In this document: piece after piece, positions 44,276-55,040 of the stretch
Layout: each line of letters opens with the position of its first letter
Numbering within the stretch: the stretch's first letter is position 1
DNA from: Sthenelais limicola
Taxonomy: Eukaryota > Annelida > Polychaeta > Phyllodocida > Sigalionidae
Direction of reading: 5' to 3'
Assembly: GCA_942159475.1 (NCBI GenBank)
Contig: OW804096.1
Coordinates: 17,570,906 to 17,634,905, forward strand
DNA: 64,000 nucleotides
Made by a program: the position numbers and the translations under genes
Notes under the pieces: generated by a model
Told to the model about the DNA's origin: nothing
The model's input: the letters and a program-made list of their open reading frames with translations, nothing else
Database searches by the model: none

Positions 44276-44667
44276 GAAAATGAAGACTACTGGCTTTTGC
44301 CAATACAAAGATACTACTAGTTTGTATGTGGTGAGTTGAGGTTGGTTTTGTGATAATTATTAAACTTTTGATCTCTGACTTGGAGTTTCTTATGGCAATG
44401 TGCCAAGCTATCTTCATTATATTTATTCCATTATTTGGCTGTGAGCGTACAATATAATCAATATACTTGCCGCTCACAAGGTGTACAATATAAACTCCCT
44501 GTATTGTACAGTGACATCACAATTGTTTGAGACCATCGATGAGTTATGCGGACAACACAGTTTGATGAAATAAATGCAAATAAAGTTGTAATGAGGTAAG
44601 AATCATGGAATAAAAGTAATAATAACATAGTATCACGTCTCCGGTGGTCTGTATTCACCTCATAGAT

Positions 44668-44903
44668 GGGTCAGATTTTCAAAAAATGTACAATTCGCAG
44701 CTCAACACATTTAGTAAATTCTCCTAAATTAGGCTGAAAAAATGAAGAATACCGGGTATATATGAGTATATTTGGTATCACATTGATTTAAGGTATCAGT
44801 TCTGTTAAGTTAAACAGCATTTTGAAGCTCATTTGTGTCTTAAATGTGGGCTATTTGAGAGGATTCGTGAAGGCAAATTGTATAGTTTCTGAAGATCTGA
44901 CCC
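44668..44903 (+). mobile_element. TIR-A copy 19
   Basis: Full-length. Flanks AGAT and ACAT match at three of four bases. Confidence 0.85.
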
Positions 44904-45044
44904 ACATGATACTATGCCATTCTTGCTATAATGTCCATCATCATTATAGGCCTATGATATGAAATTATATGTGGAGCCAAATTTATGTTATTATATTCTT
45001 TCAAAGTGTTGTTATCTGACCGACGCAGGTATACTGATATAATA

Positions 45045-45135
45045 ATAATAGATATTTATTTCGATATAATAATTACAAATCATGTCATACAGTGAAAGGT
45101 CAAAGTAAAGAACATACATTGGAGACAAAATGGAA
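45045..45135 (-). mobile_element. LINE 3' tail (duplicated at 45563-45660)
   Basis: The minus strand reads CACTGTATGACATGATTTG, then AATAAATATC and an (ATT)-type tail. It is similar to the tail at 25550. Confidence 0.45.
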
Positions 45136-45252
45136 TAATGAATGTTCTCTGTGAATGTGACAGGTCTTCTGAGTGTCCCTGGATATCATTGTCTCTCCTC
45201 CGCTGGTGTATAAATACAATGTAATGCTAACACTATAATTGCTCACACATGT

Positions 45253-45474
45253 GGCTCAGATTTTCAGAAAATATACAATTCACCTTCACCAATTATCTCA
45301 AATAACCCACATTTAAGACTAAATACAGTTTAACCTAGCCAAATAGATTGCTAGAATCAATGCAAGGCTGAATATACTCAAATTTACATAGTATTGGCAA
45401 CATTGCAGCCTAATTTTGCAGAATTTACTAAATGTGTACAGCTGCCAATTGTACATTTTCTGAAAATCTGAGCC
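45253..45474 (-). mobile_element. TIR-A copy 20, duplication ATGT/ATAT
   Basis: Comparison with unit 2 of the duplication shows the empty site CACACATGTACAATTTGCCC. Here ATGT precedes the element and ATAT follows it, so four bases were duplicated and one later mutated. Confidence 0.9.
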
Positions 45475-45771
45475 ATATACAATTTGCCCTGCATATGTGA
45501 CAGATAAAAACTCCCAGACACTGCCACATATAGTGCAGGCCCTTGAAGATGCATTACCAGCTAATAATAGATATTTATTTCCATATAATAATTACAAATC
45601 ATGTCATACAGTGAAAGGTCAAAGTAGAAAACATACATCGGAGACAAAATGGAATAATGAATGTTCTCTGTGAATGTGACAGGTCTTCTGAGTGTCCCTG
45701 GATATCATTGTCTCTCCTCCGCTGGTGTATAAATACAGTGTAATGCTAACACTATAATTTCACACATGTAC

Positions 45772-46118
45772 AATAGAGGATTTGCATGAGCCACTGCGCA
45801 TGTCTGTTACAATGCATTCTGGGATAGATTCAGTTCAAATCTGACGTACAAATATGTCGCAACATTTCTATCAAAAATTGAAAGAATGTTTTCACCAATA
45901 TCTTAGCTATTATGAATGATCTATATAAACGAAATGCATGATGGGAAATATGGAGGCTTGTGTTATGGGAACATGTATAACACATGATATCATGCAGACC
46001 TTTGATAAATATCCGATGCCTAACATGGCATGTTTTCTATAAATTTTAGGCTGTACCATTACTCCCATAATTCTATGCGAATCATGATTCAAAATGGCGA
46101 CTATGCAACTCCCCTATT
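45772..46118 (-). mobile_element. TIR-C copy, dated by empty site
   Basis: AATAGAGGATTTGCATGAGC to AACTCCCCTATT. Comparison with unit 1 gives ACAATTTGCCC as the empty site. The insertion added only AT beyond AGAGG...CCCCT, so the duplication is at most 2 bp. Confidence 0.9.
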
Positions 46119-46197
46119 TGCCCTTCATATGGACAGGTGAAAACTTCTAGACACTGCCACATATACTACAGGCCCTTGAAGATGCATTACCACCTAC

Positions 46198-46679
46198 TGG
46201 ATTGTTTAGTTGGAAATATAGGAATGAAGGAACAAACAAATAGGCTTGGAGAATCTGAACTAGAGGCTTATACTTAAACTTTAAGTAAGGTTAACTTATG
46301 TCTACAGAGACTGACCTTTAATTGCATGCCGCAGTGAAGCTTAGGACCTAGCTATATTCCCGGTAATTTATCATAATTATTCTATGAGCACATATCCTGC
46401 CTCAGCTCAGAGTTTTATGTTTAAATTCCATCACCTTGAGTTTCCATGGCAACAGAAGTTGGCAACAGAAATAGACTATGTGAATAATTACAGTTAGGAA
46501 AAGAGGAAGAAGAAGAAGAGGAAGAAATGGCTGACAAAGTGCCCTTCAAAAAGTGACATCACTTTTAGCGCTCTTCAGGCGTGGAGGTGGTGAAAAGAGC
46601 GACCGCATCCTAGCGCCAATTATGGGAACCAATTAACCCTAGAAGATGCCATGGGCGTCTGCATGAAGTGAGATCTAGT
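46198..46679. other. no recognisable gene
   Basis: Contains a short GAAGAAGAAGAGG run near 46508 and an otherwise unremarkable sequence. It leads into the purine-rich minisatellite. Confidence 0.4.
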
Positions 46680-47330
46680 GGGAAGGGAGGAGAGAGATGA
46701 GGGGGAGGGGGGGGTATTGGGTGCCAAAGGGGTGTTATATCTAGTTAGATGGGGAGGAGAGAGATGAGGGGGAGGGGGTGGGTGGTATTGGGTGCCAAAG
46801 GGGTGTTATATTTAGTGGGAAGGGAGGAGAGAGATGAGGGGGAGGGGGGGGGGGGGTATTGGGTGCCGAAGGGGTGTTATATCTAGTGAGGAGGGAGGAG
46901 AGAGATGAGGGGGTGGGTGGTATTGGGTGCCAAAGGGGGTGTTATATTTAGTGAGAAGGGAGGAGAGAGATGAGGGGGAGGGGAGGGGGGTAGAATGGAT
47001 GCCAAAGGGGGTGGTATATCTAGTTAGATGAGGAGAGAGATGAGCGGGAGGGGTGGGGCTGGTATTGGGTGCCAAAGGGGGTGTTATATCTAGTTAGATG
47101 GGGAGGAGAGAGATGAGGGGGAGGGGGTGGGTGGTATTGGGTGCCAAAGGGGGTGTTATATTTATTGAGAAGGGAGGAGAGAGATGAGGGGAGGGGGAGG
47201 GGGGTAGAATGGGTGCCAAAGGGGGTGGTATATCTAGTTAGATGAGGAGAGAGATGAGCGGGAGGGGTGGGGGTGGTATTCGGTGCCAAAGGGGGTGTTA
47301 TATCTAGTTAGATGGGGAGAGAGGAAGTCT
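46680..47330. repeat. purine-rich minisatellite, unit about 70 bp
   Basis: About ten units spaced 62-78 bases contain GGAGAGAGATGAGGGGGAGG, TATTGGGTGCCAAAGG and GTGTTATATCTAGTTAGATG. Long minus-strand Pro/Ser-rich frames here are periodicity artefacts. Confidence 0.9.
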
Positions 47331-47965
47331 GGGAGGGGAGGGAACTTGGAGGAGGCGGAGGAGGAACCGACAGGGGGAGGAGGGAAGGAGAAGGAAGGGA
47401 ATGAGGCTGGTAGGGAGAGGACAAAGGGAAAGGAGAGAAGGGGAGGAGAAAGGGAAAGGGGGAGGGGACGAGCTAGGTGGGAAGGGGAGGAACTGGGACA
47501 GGAGGGGAAGAAACTGGGAGGTGGAGGAGAGGGAGACAGAAGGGGAGGGGGGAGAAATGGAGGGAAGGAGGGAAGAGAGAATTCCTGTGGGGAGGAGCCA
47601 GGACGGGGAGGTTTTGGAGTGGGAGGAGGGAGGGGAAGAAGCTGCATGGGGGAGGAGCTGGGGGGAGGAGCTGGGGGGGGGAGGACCTGGGGGGGAGGAG
47701 CTGGGGGGAGGGAGGGGAGGAGGAAGAGGAGCTCAGAGGAGAGGAGCTGGGAGGGGAAGGAGCCAAGAGGGAAGGAGAAAAGTGGGAAGAGCTGGTAGGG
47801 AGAGGAGCTAAGCAGGGGAAGGAGAAGAGTGGGTTGAGCTGGTAGGGGGAGGGGCCTGAAGGGGGAGGAGCTGGGAGGAGGAGGAGCTTAGAAGGGTAGC
47901 ATCTGAGAGAGGGAGGAAAGCTGTAAGAGAGAATGCGCTCGAGGTGAGGGAAGGAGAAGTTGGAA
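47331..47965. repeat. purine tract GGAGGAGCTGGG
   Basis: A G/A-rich plus strand with irregular GGAGGAGCTGGGAGG units. Frames on both strands are low-complexity and not credible genes. Such tracts can form triplexes or quadruplexes. Confidence 0.85.
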
Positions 47966-48084
47966 CATAGTGAGGAAAGACAGGAAGGGAGGCGGATTTA
48001 GATTAGATTGTGCTTTTCATAATAGCTGAGAATCCACATTCAGCTGGAAGCAGCAACAGGAACTGTGGAGAGGTCGGTCAGGCA

Positions 48085-48483
48085 ATATGTGATGTGTTTC
48101 AGGAAAATTTGTCACAAGTCGCAAAATTGATATTTTTCAAAGTAGTGTTGTCACAAGATTTCTTTATTGTAATGTTTTAATTTTGAGAGGGCTTAGCACT
48201 TATAATCATATCAATCTATGCAACAAATTCCAGGACATTCTATCAAATATATCCTTGCGTTTTGAAGCCCTTCGTATGGAGTATATTAAGTTACTCTACT
48301 GGTAATTAACCATCCAGAAACATTGCAAACTTTTATTTTCGAAAATAAAAATATCAAACTTAAAATATAGAAATACTTATTAGGTGTCATAGTGTTTACT
48401 ATCATTGGAATCGGCCTGATCTCCTCTTTTCAGATATGGTGATATCTCAAAATCCATTATTGACTTGTGACTCATTTTCCTAA
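48085..48483 (+). mobile_element. TIR-B copy 6, right end cut by TIR-A
   Basis: ATATGTGATGTGTTTCAGG at the left. The right TIR stops after ATTTTCCTAAAA, where TIR-A interior sequence begins. Confidence 0.85.
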
Positions 48484-48698
48484 AAATTCACCTTCACCAA
48501 TCCTCTCAAATAACCCAAATTTAAGAGGATAATCAGGTTCAAAATACAGTTCAACATAAGCAGACAGATGTATTGAATGAATACAATACAAAATACACTC
48601 AGATATACTCAATATTTATCATTTTTCACTCTAATTTAGCAGAATTTGATAGATTGTGTGGAACTGTACATTGTGCATTTTCTCTGGTCGCATCTAAT
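48484..48698 (-). mobile_element. TIR-A copy 21, left-truncated
   Basis: Starts at TTCACCTTCACCAATCC, without the outer left TIR. The right end is diverged (GTGCATTTTCTCTGGTCGC). Confidence 0.75.
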
Positions 48699-48702
48699 AT
48701 AT

Positions 48703-48936
48703 GGGTCAGATTTTCAGAAAATGTACAATTAGCAGCTCTACACATTAAGGAAATTCTCCTAAATTAGGCTGAAAAATGATGAATACTGAGTATATCTGAG
48801 TATATTTAGTATCACATTGATTTAAAGTATCAGTTCTGTTATGTTAAACTGCATTTTGAAGCTCATTTTTGTCTTAAATGTGGGCTATTTGAGCGGATTG
48901 GCCATACCAATTGTACATTTTCTGACAATCTGACCC
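48703..48936 (+). mobile_element. TIR-A copy 22 in a palindrome, duplication ATAT
   Basis: ATAT on both sides (48699-48702 and 48937-48940). The flanks GTCGCATCTAAT and ATTAGATGTGAC are inverted copies, so the element landed at the centre of a palindrome of about 26 bases. Confidence 0.9.
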
Positions 48937-49208
48937 ATATATATTAGATGTGACGACAGTAATATACTGCACATATCAAGGAGCCACGAGAAGTAGACCC
49001 CATGATCAAAGAGATCTGACTTGTACCCAATATTTACTTTCCTGCCGCAGCTTTCGCTCACAAGTAGATGAAGATTGTATGATCAGAAGCATTCCCCAAC
49101 CCACTAGCTGGCCCGAGCTGTAACACAAACATTGATCCACTGGACTTATTCCCTTCTCAGCCTATTCCCAGGCTTACAGATTGCCTTTGTTCTCTGTTAT
49201 CATCTTGG

Positions 49209-49566
49209 AATAGGGGACTTGCATAGCCGCCATTTGAATTTTGATTCGCATGGGATTATGGGAATAATGGTACAGTATAAAATCTATAGAAATCATGTTA
49301 TGTTCAGCATGGGATATCTATCAATGTTCTAATATCGATGTCCATGTATTATACATGTTTCCATAACACAAGCCTCCATTTTTCCCATCATGCATTTGGT
49401 TTTCATAGATCATTTAGACAAGCCACGATATCAGTTACAACATTCTTGCAATTTTTGATAAAAATGGTCCCAAATATTTGTATGTCAGCAGATTTCAACG
49501 GAACCTATCCCAGGATGCACTAAAGGCAAAGCAGACATGCGCAGTGGCACATGCAAGTCCCCTATT
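49209..49566 (+). mobile_element. TIR-C copy, full length
   Basis: AATAGGGGACTTGCATAGCC to GCAAGTCCCCTATT. Among the best preserved copies. Confidence 0.9.
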
Positions 49567-49745
49567 GTTGGGGGGTTATCGTGGAATTATTGGCAGTAGT
49601 TCTCAGTGGTGCTTTATGTACCTTTGATCTTTCATTTTACTTTTCCCTCAAACGTTTATTAAGGTTTGTATTACTTTTGAACATTGTACATTGGATGTGT
49701 TATAGGAAAGGAGCCACAAGGGATGTATTGGGCACGAGACGTATA

Positions 49746-49945
49746 GGCTGATGCACACATGACCGATTTGACTCCCTATAGCCCCACGATTTGGGTCTCC
49801 TCATGAATCCTAAGACTTCATTTAAAACCATGGTTTATGTTATTTCAAAAACGTAAACCAGAATTTGAAATGAAATCCTAAGATTCATCAGGAGACCCAA
49901 ATCGTGGGGCTATGGGAAGCCAAATCGGCCATGTGTGCGCCAGCC
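49746..49945. mobile_element. 200-bp hairpin element
   Basis: Arms of about 75 bases: GGCTGATGCACACATG at the left, CATGTGTGCGCCAGCC at the right, and GCCCCACGATTTGGGTCTCC inverted within. The centre is ACCATGGTTTATG. No coding content. Likely a foldback MITE. Confidence 0.9.
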
Positions 49946-50086
49946 TTTAGGGCCCAACGACGCTAGGGCCTAGACGCTAGGGCCCAGAAACCTCAGACGT
50001 TAGGGCCCAAAGTCCTGACGTTAGGGCCCACCCTCCTTCAGATGTTAGGGCCCACGGCTGATTCAGTGGTGGGCCCTATAACGTCT
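49946..50086. repeat. GACGTTAGGGCCCA short tandem repeats
   Basis: About seven irregular units; the last reads inverted (GGGCCCTATAACGTC). It directly abuts the hairpin element. Confidence 0.85.
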
Positions 50087-50087
50087 G

Positions 50088-50222
50088 ATATATATACCTA
50101 GTATTCATTATTTTGTCTGCCTAATTTACCAGAATTTGCTCAATGTTAGATACGCATGGACCAATGCTCTCAAATATCCCAAATTCAAGACAAAATGAGG
50201 ATCAAAATACCGCTTGAAATAT
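50088..50222 (-). mobile_element. rearranged TIR-A pieces
   Basis: 50088-50148 matches the right interior and 50155-50222 the left interior of TIR-A, in swapped order. Confidence 0.55.
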
Positions 50223-50289
50223 TTGATTTAATCCATGCAATGCCTTTATTTGTCACAAATATAGCAAGTATTTATCATTCTAAAGTGTA

Positions 50290-50597
50290 ATCATCATTCT
50301 ACATGATGTGTTTTATTAAATCTCTTTGTTGGAATGTTCTGATTTTTAGAGGATTTATTGCTTTACCTCATATCACTACCTACATGTACCAGCTTGTCAG
50401 GCAGTGTATACATATATCCGTGCATTTCGAACTTAATACTTTTTCAAACATAAATATATCAAACATAACATATAGCAACACTTCTTAGATGTCGTTAATG
50501 TTAACTATCATTAGAATCGACTTGATCTCATTTTTTCAAATATGATGATGTCCCAAAACCAGTTTTCTGGCGACTTATGACTCATTTTCCTGTGACA
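50290..50597 (+). mobile_element. TIR-B copy 7, left end missing
   Basis: AAATCTCTTTGTTGGAATGT to GGCGACTTATGACTCATTTT then CCTGTGACA. A TIR-A end fragment (TGTACAGCTGCC, TTTTCTGATG) follows at 50600-50645. Confidence 0.75.
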
Positions 50598-50660
50598 TTT
50601 TACAAATGTGTACAGCTGCCGATTGTACATTTTCTGATGACTCAAACTAGCTCATACTTG

Positions 50661-50819
50661 AGTGAGTGAGTGAGTAGTTGCTTTACGCCTTTATCAACAC
50701 ATTGAAGGTTATATCAAGGGCGGGAGAGCTGAGAGGAAGACAGCTTATGATCATACCCAGGAAATAGAGATAGAGAAGACGGGAGAGAGATAGAGAAAGT
50801 GACAGAAAGGCGCTTTATA
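50661..50819 (+). repeat. repeat D copy 5
   Basis: (GTGA)n, TAGTTGCTTTACGCCTTTAT, GGGCGGGAGAGCTGAGAGG and a purine-rich body ending GGCGCTTTATA. Confidence 0.8.
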
Positions 50820-51229
50820 CTTAGGATAGATACAATACATTAAGACAAATATACATCCATGTATTGGCATAGCACAGAAGAGGACACACAGCAAAGAAAC
50901 AGAACATGAAAAAGAACATGCATCCAATTACCAGCCCCCTCACAAATCTCCCAATAAATAAGATCCTGCTGGAGATGGTCAGACGACAGTATAGATGGAG
51001 GGAGAGAGTTGATGGAGGTGGAGGGGCGGATGTAGTTGGCCGGAAGTGGTTCAAGGCTAGGGACGCTGTATAAAATCCCCCTAGGTGATCAGAGGCAATT
51101 TCCTGTGATCGACCAATCATTCCCGCTAGCCCTGACTGACAGAGTATCCAGAGCTGGGGCGTGTGTAAAACTTGGTGCTACTTGTTTATGAAGAGGGGTG
51201 AGGTGAGTCAGTTTGACTGGACTAGGGCG

Positions 51230-52110
51230 GTGAGGGTGAAGGATGGGGAGGAGAGAGGGTGAAAGATAGGGAGAGAGAGGGTGAAATATAGGGTGGAGAG
51301 AGGGTGAAAGATGGGGAGGAGAGAGGGTGACATATAGGGAGGAGAGAGGGTGAAAGATGGGGTGGAGAGAGGGTGAAAGATGGGAAGAGAGAGGGTCAAA
51401 GATGGGGAGGAGAGAGGGCGAAATATAGGGTGGTGAGAGGGTGAAAGATGGGTAGGAGCGAGGGTGAAAGATGGGGAGGGGAGAGGGTGAAATATAGGGT
51501 GGAGAGAGGGTGAAAGATGGGGAGGAGAGAGGGTGAAATATAGGGTGGAGAGAGGGTGAAATATAGGGTGGAGAGAGGGTGAAATATAGGGTGGAGAGAG
51601 GGTGAAATATAGGGTGGAGAGAGGGTGAAAGATGGGGAGGGGAGAGGGTGAAATATAGGGAGGAGAGAGGGTGAAATATAGGGTGGAGAGAGGGTGAAAT
51701 ATGGGTGGAGAGAGGGTGAAATATAGGGTGGAGAGAGGGTGAAATATAGGGTGGAGAGAGGGTGAAAGATGGGGAGGAGAGGGTGAAATATAGGGTGGAG
51801 AGAGGGTGAAATATAGGGTGGAGAGAGGGTGAAATATAGGGTGGAGAGAGGGTGAAAGATGGGGAGGAGAGAGGGTGAAATATAGGGTGGAGAGAGGGTG
51901 AAAGATGGGGAGGGGAGAGGGTGAAATATAGGGTGGAGAGAGAGTGAAGGATGGGGAGGAGAGAGGGTAAAATATAGGGTGGAGAGAGGGTCAAAGATGG
52001 GGAGGGGAGAGGGTGAAAGATGGGGAGGGGAGAGGGTCAAAGATGCAGAGGGAAGAGCGTCAAAGATGCAGAGGAGAGAGGGCCAAAGATGAGAGGGGAG
52101 ATGGGGAGGA
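51230..52110. repeat. 23-bp purine-rich minisatellite
   Basis: About 36 units of two interleaved kinds: GAGAGAGGGTGAAATATAGG and GAGAGAGGGTGAAAGATGGG. Because 23 is not a multiple of three, all minus-strand frames read through as Ser/Pro/Leu/His-rich repeats (up to 353 residues). I treat these as artefacts. Decayed units extend to about 52430. Confidence 0.9.
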
Positions 52111-52599
52111 GAGAGACAGACAGATGGGGAGGGTAGAGGGTGAAAATGGGGAAAGGAAAGGATGAAAGATGGGGAGAGAGAGGGTTGAAGATGGGGAGAG
52201 GAGAGGGTGAAAGAAGGAAGGAATGGAGAGGGGTGGAGATGGACAGAGTGTAATAGAGAGGGACAGAGAGGGATATAAGTGTGATAGAGGGTGACAAAGA
52301 GGGACAGAGAAGGGTGGAGAGGGCTAGAGAAGGATAGAATGGGACAGAATGTAATAGAGAAGGACAGACAGGGACAGAGTGTAATATGGAGGGACGAAAG
52401 GGAAAAAGGGCGAAGGGGACATAAAGATGGGAAGAGGTAAATATAAATAAGATACAAGGTAAAATGATTGATAGAGTGGACGGAAGTAGGGAGTCAACAT
52501 TTGTTATGTACTATATTCCCCAACCCTCCTATCATAAAGCGCAAGCAATGGTACACATAAGAGGGTGGTAAGAGACCTTTATGATGTGATCTTGTGCAT

Positions 52600-53013
52600 A
52601 TTGTGATGGGTTCCAGGAAAAAGAGTCATAAGTCGCAAAATGGATATTTTTGAAAGTGATTTATTTATAAGATATCTTTGTTGAAATATTATAATTCTTG
52701 GGGTACTTAATGCTGTTAGTACTATTAATACATCTACGAAATCTCAAGGCAATGTATTAAATATATCTATGTATTTCTAAGGTCATCTTATGGAGTATAT
52801 TTAGGTACTTTATTAGTAATTATCCACCCAAATTATCAGTAACCCCCCTTTTTTCAAAAATAAATATATCAAACTTATAATATAGAAACACTATTTAGAT
52901 GCCCTTGATGTATGCTACCATTGGAATCGGCTTGAGCTCATCTATTCAGATATGATATCTCGAAAATCCATTTTTTGCGACTTATGACTCATTTTCCTGA
53001 AACGGATCACAAT
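52600..53013 (+). mobile_element. TIR-B copy 8, full length
   Basis: ATTGTGATGGGTTCCAGG and the inverse CCTGAAACGGATCACAAT. Confidence 0.9.
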
Positions 53014-53105
53014 TATAGTGACTGGGTCCATGAGGGAGAGAATAAGAGATAAAGACATTTGTAGGCGGAAGATAAGGCAAATGTATTAAGTCATCAGACA
53101 AGGTA

Positions 53106-53279
53106 TAAATGTGATTTGGTACAGGAAAACGCATTCATATATTCAACGCACTGTCTTGAGATTTGCTGCAAGAAGCGTAAAGCACCCAAAGAATGAATTT
53201 CCACAATATATCTTGTAAAACAAAGATTTTGAAAAATAGACACTTTGCTACTTGTGAGTCATCTTTCTTTAAGACGTCA
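53106..53279 (-). mobile_element. TIR-B copy 9, internally deleted
   Basis: TGTGATTTGGTACAGG then ATATTCAACGCACTG. The right end is GCTACTTGTGAGTCATC. A TIR-A interior piece lies at 53283-53352. Confidence 0.65.
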
Positions 53280-53909
53280 TGAATGGCCTTCAACATTCCT
53301 CTCCAAAAACTCAATTTGAAGACAGAAATTAGTTTCAAAATGCAGTTCGACATAAACCAAGATTCTGGAGGATTCTGTTGATTGATTTTGGTAATACTTT
53401 GAATATTGATGAATTCAGTCCTATAGTCACAATATGTGTAAATTTGGTAAGATATTTTGAGTCATAATAGCTAGGAATGCAGCTTTAATATGTAGAACTG
53501 CCCCAAGAGAGAAGGGACAGAGAGAGAGCATAGGAAGAAGGCAACAACTGGAACCAAAACCTGAACTGAGACGGGAAGCTGTAAGCGATAGAGAAATATG
53601 GGAAAAATAGAGAAAGGATAGGAAAGGGCAAACGTGTAATATGGATGCAGAGCGGTCCCCAGGGTCACTTGGATCAACAAAGGATCCCCAATACTGCAAA
53701 TGCAGATTGCTATTGGTCGCTCGATTGGACACAATGTCCATTCTCGTTTATACACTGACCTTTCCAATGGGACTACTTTTTTATACAATATTTTATCTGA
53801 ATTTCTGGGGAGATGTGATAGTCATATGACAAGGCTTATGCATTAAGCCAATGTCCAATAGGGGACTTGCATGGCCGCCATTTTGAATGTGTGAAATCTA
53901 TAGATGTAT

Positions 53910-54143
53910 GGGTCAGATTTTCAGAAAATGTACAATTGCCAGCACTACACAATAAGGCAGTTCTGCTAAATTAGGCAAAAATAAAATTAATGCCTGGTAT
54001 ATCTACGTATATTTGGTATCGTATTGATTTAACGTATCAGTTCTGTTATGTTAAACTGAATGTTTAAGCTCATTTTCGTCTTAAATGTGGGTTATTTGAG
54101 AGGATTGGTGAAGGGGAATTGTACTTTTTTGAAAATCTGACCC
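53910..54143 (+). mobile_element. TIR-A copy 23, nested in TIR-C
   Basis: Flanks GTAT and ATAT. Typical ends. Confidence 0.9.
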
Positions 54144-54376
54144 ATATATAATATATGTTCAGCGTGGAATATTTAATGGTTCTCCGATGTCAATACCCAT
54201 GTCATATGTCATATTTGTTTCAATAACACTAGCCTCTATTTTTCTCATCGTACATTTGGTTTTAATAGATGATTCACACAAGCTATAACATTGGTGAAAC
54301 ATTCTTGCAATTTTCCATAAAAACGTTGCTAAATAGTTTCATGTCATACACGAAATTAATCTATCCAAGCATATGC

Positions 54377-54614
54377 GGGTGAAATCGCCAGAAAATGTAC
54401 AATTCGTCTTCACCAATCCACTCAAAAAACCCAAATTTAAGTCATAAATCAGGTTCAAAATACAGATCAACCTGACCAAACAGATTGCTAGAATCAATGC
54501 AATGCCGAATATACTCGAATTTACCTAGTATTGACCGAATTGCAGCCTAATCTAGCAGACTTTACTAAATGTGTAGAGCTGCCAATTATACTGAAAATGT
54601 TCTGAAAATCTGAC
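54377..54614 (-). mobile_element. TIR-A copy 24, nested in TIR-C
   Basis: Left-end variant GGGTGAAATCGCCAG. The right end TCTGAAAATCTGAC is preceded by a small duplication (CTGAAAATGTT). Confidence 0.85.
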
Positions 54615-55040
54615 GAATGCTGTAACAGGCGTTTGCAGTGGCACATGCAAATCCCCTATTGATTGACTGATGCCACTCTCTGTTTGACCAGACATTTTCT
54701 AGATTAGATCAGAAAGTTCTGTACTGATATAGTTAAAGTACAATGGGGAATGTGATGTTGGGTTTCCCAGGGCTTCTGGTCAATCTCCCCACTGAACGCC
54801 AATCATCCACTGGACACTGTAAATGAATGGCGAAAAAAGGTTTACTGTATCAGTTGTATTGAATCAGTAGTGCCCATTCCATGGTCACTATCAGAGACTT
54901 TATATCATGATCAGGGGTTAAACATCATGGAACAGAGTGAAATCTGACCATCGTATCTCTTTCGACACAGAGATACCATCGTAAATTGCTCTATTCTACT
55001 CTAATTAGGTTTGTATTACTGAATAACTCTGTCACTGCGA

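Larger units (their letters stand above)
45040..46197. repeat. tandem duplication, each copy holding a different element
   Basis: Unit 1 is 45040-45560 and unit 2 is 45563-46197. Outside the insertions the units are nearly identical (e.g. ACAGTGAAAGGTCAAAGTA, GTGTCCCTGGATATCATTG, then GATGCATTACCA at the end). Unit 1 carries TIR-A at CACACATGT; unit 2 carries TIR-C three bases further on. Each therefore serves as the other's empty site. Each unit starts with a LINE-like minus-strand tail. Confidence 0.9.
53857..54660 (+). mobile_element. TIR-C copy split by two TIR-A insertions
   Basis: AATAGGGGACTTGCATGGCC at the left and GCAAATCCCCTATT at the right. TIR-A at 53910-54143 (plus) and 54377-54614 (minus) interrupt it. 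Without them the host is about 330 bases, the normal TIR-C length. Confidence 0.9.

Noticed and set aside
47234..47845. Long Gly/Glu/Arg and Pro/Ser frames on both strands
   Set aside because: Pure composition effect of the purine-rich tract.
51089..52457. Minus-strand reading frames of 301 and 353 residues
   Set aside because: They follow the 23-bp minisatellite; several overlapping frames give the same Ser/Pro/Leu peptides, and no flanking gene signals exist.
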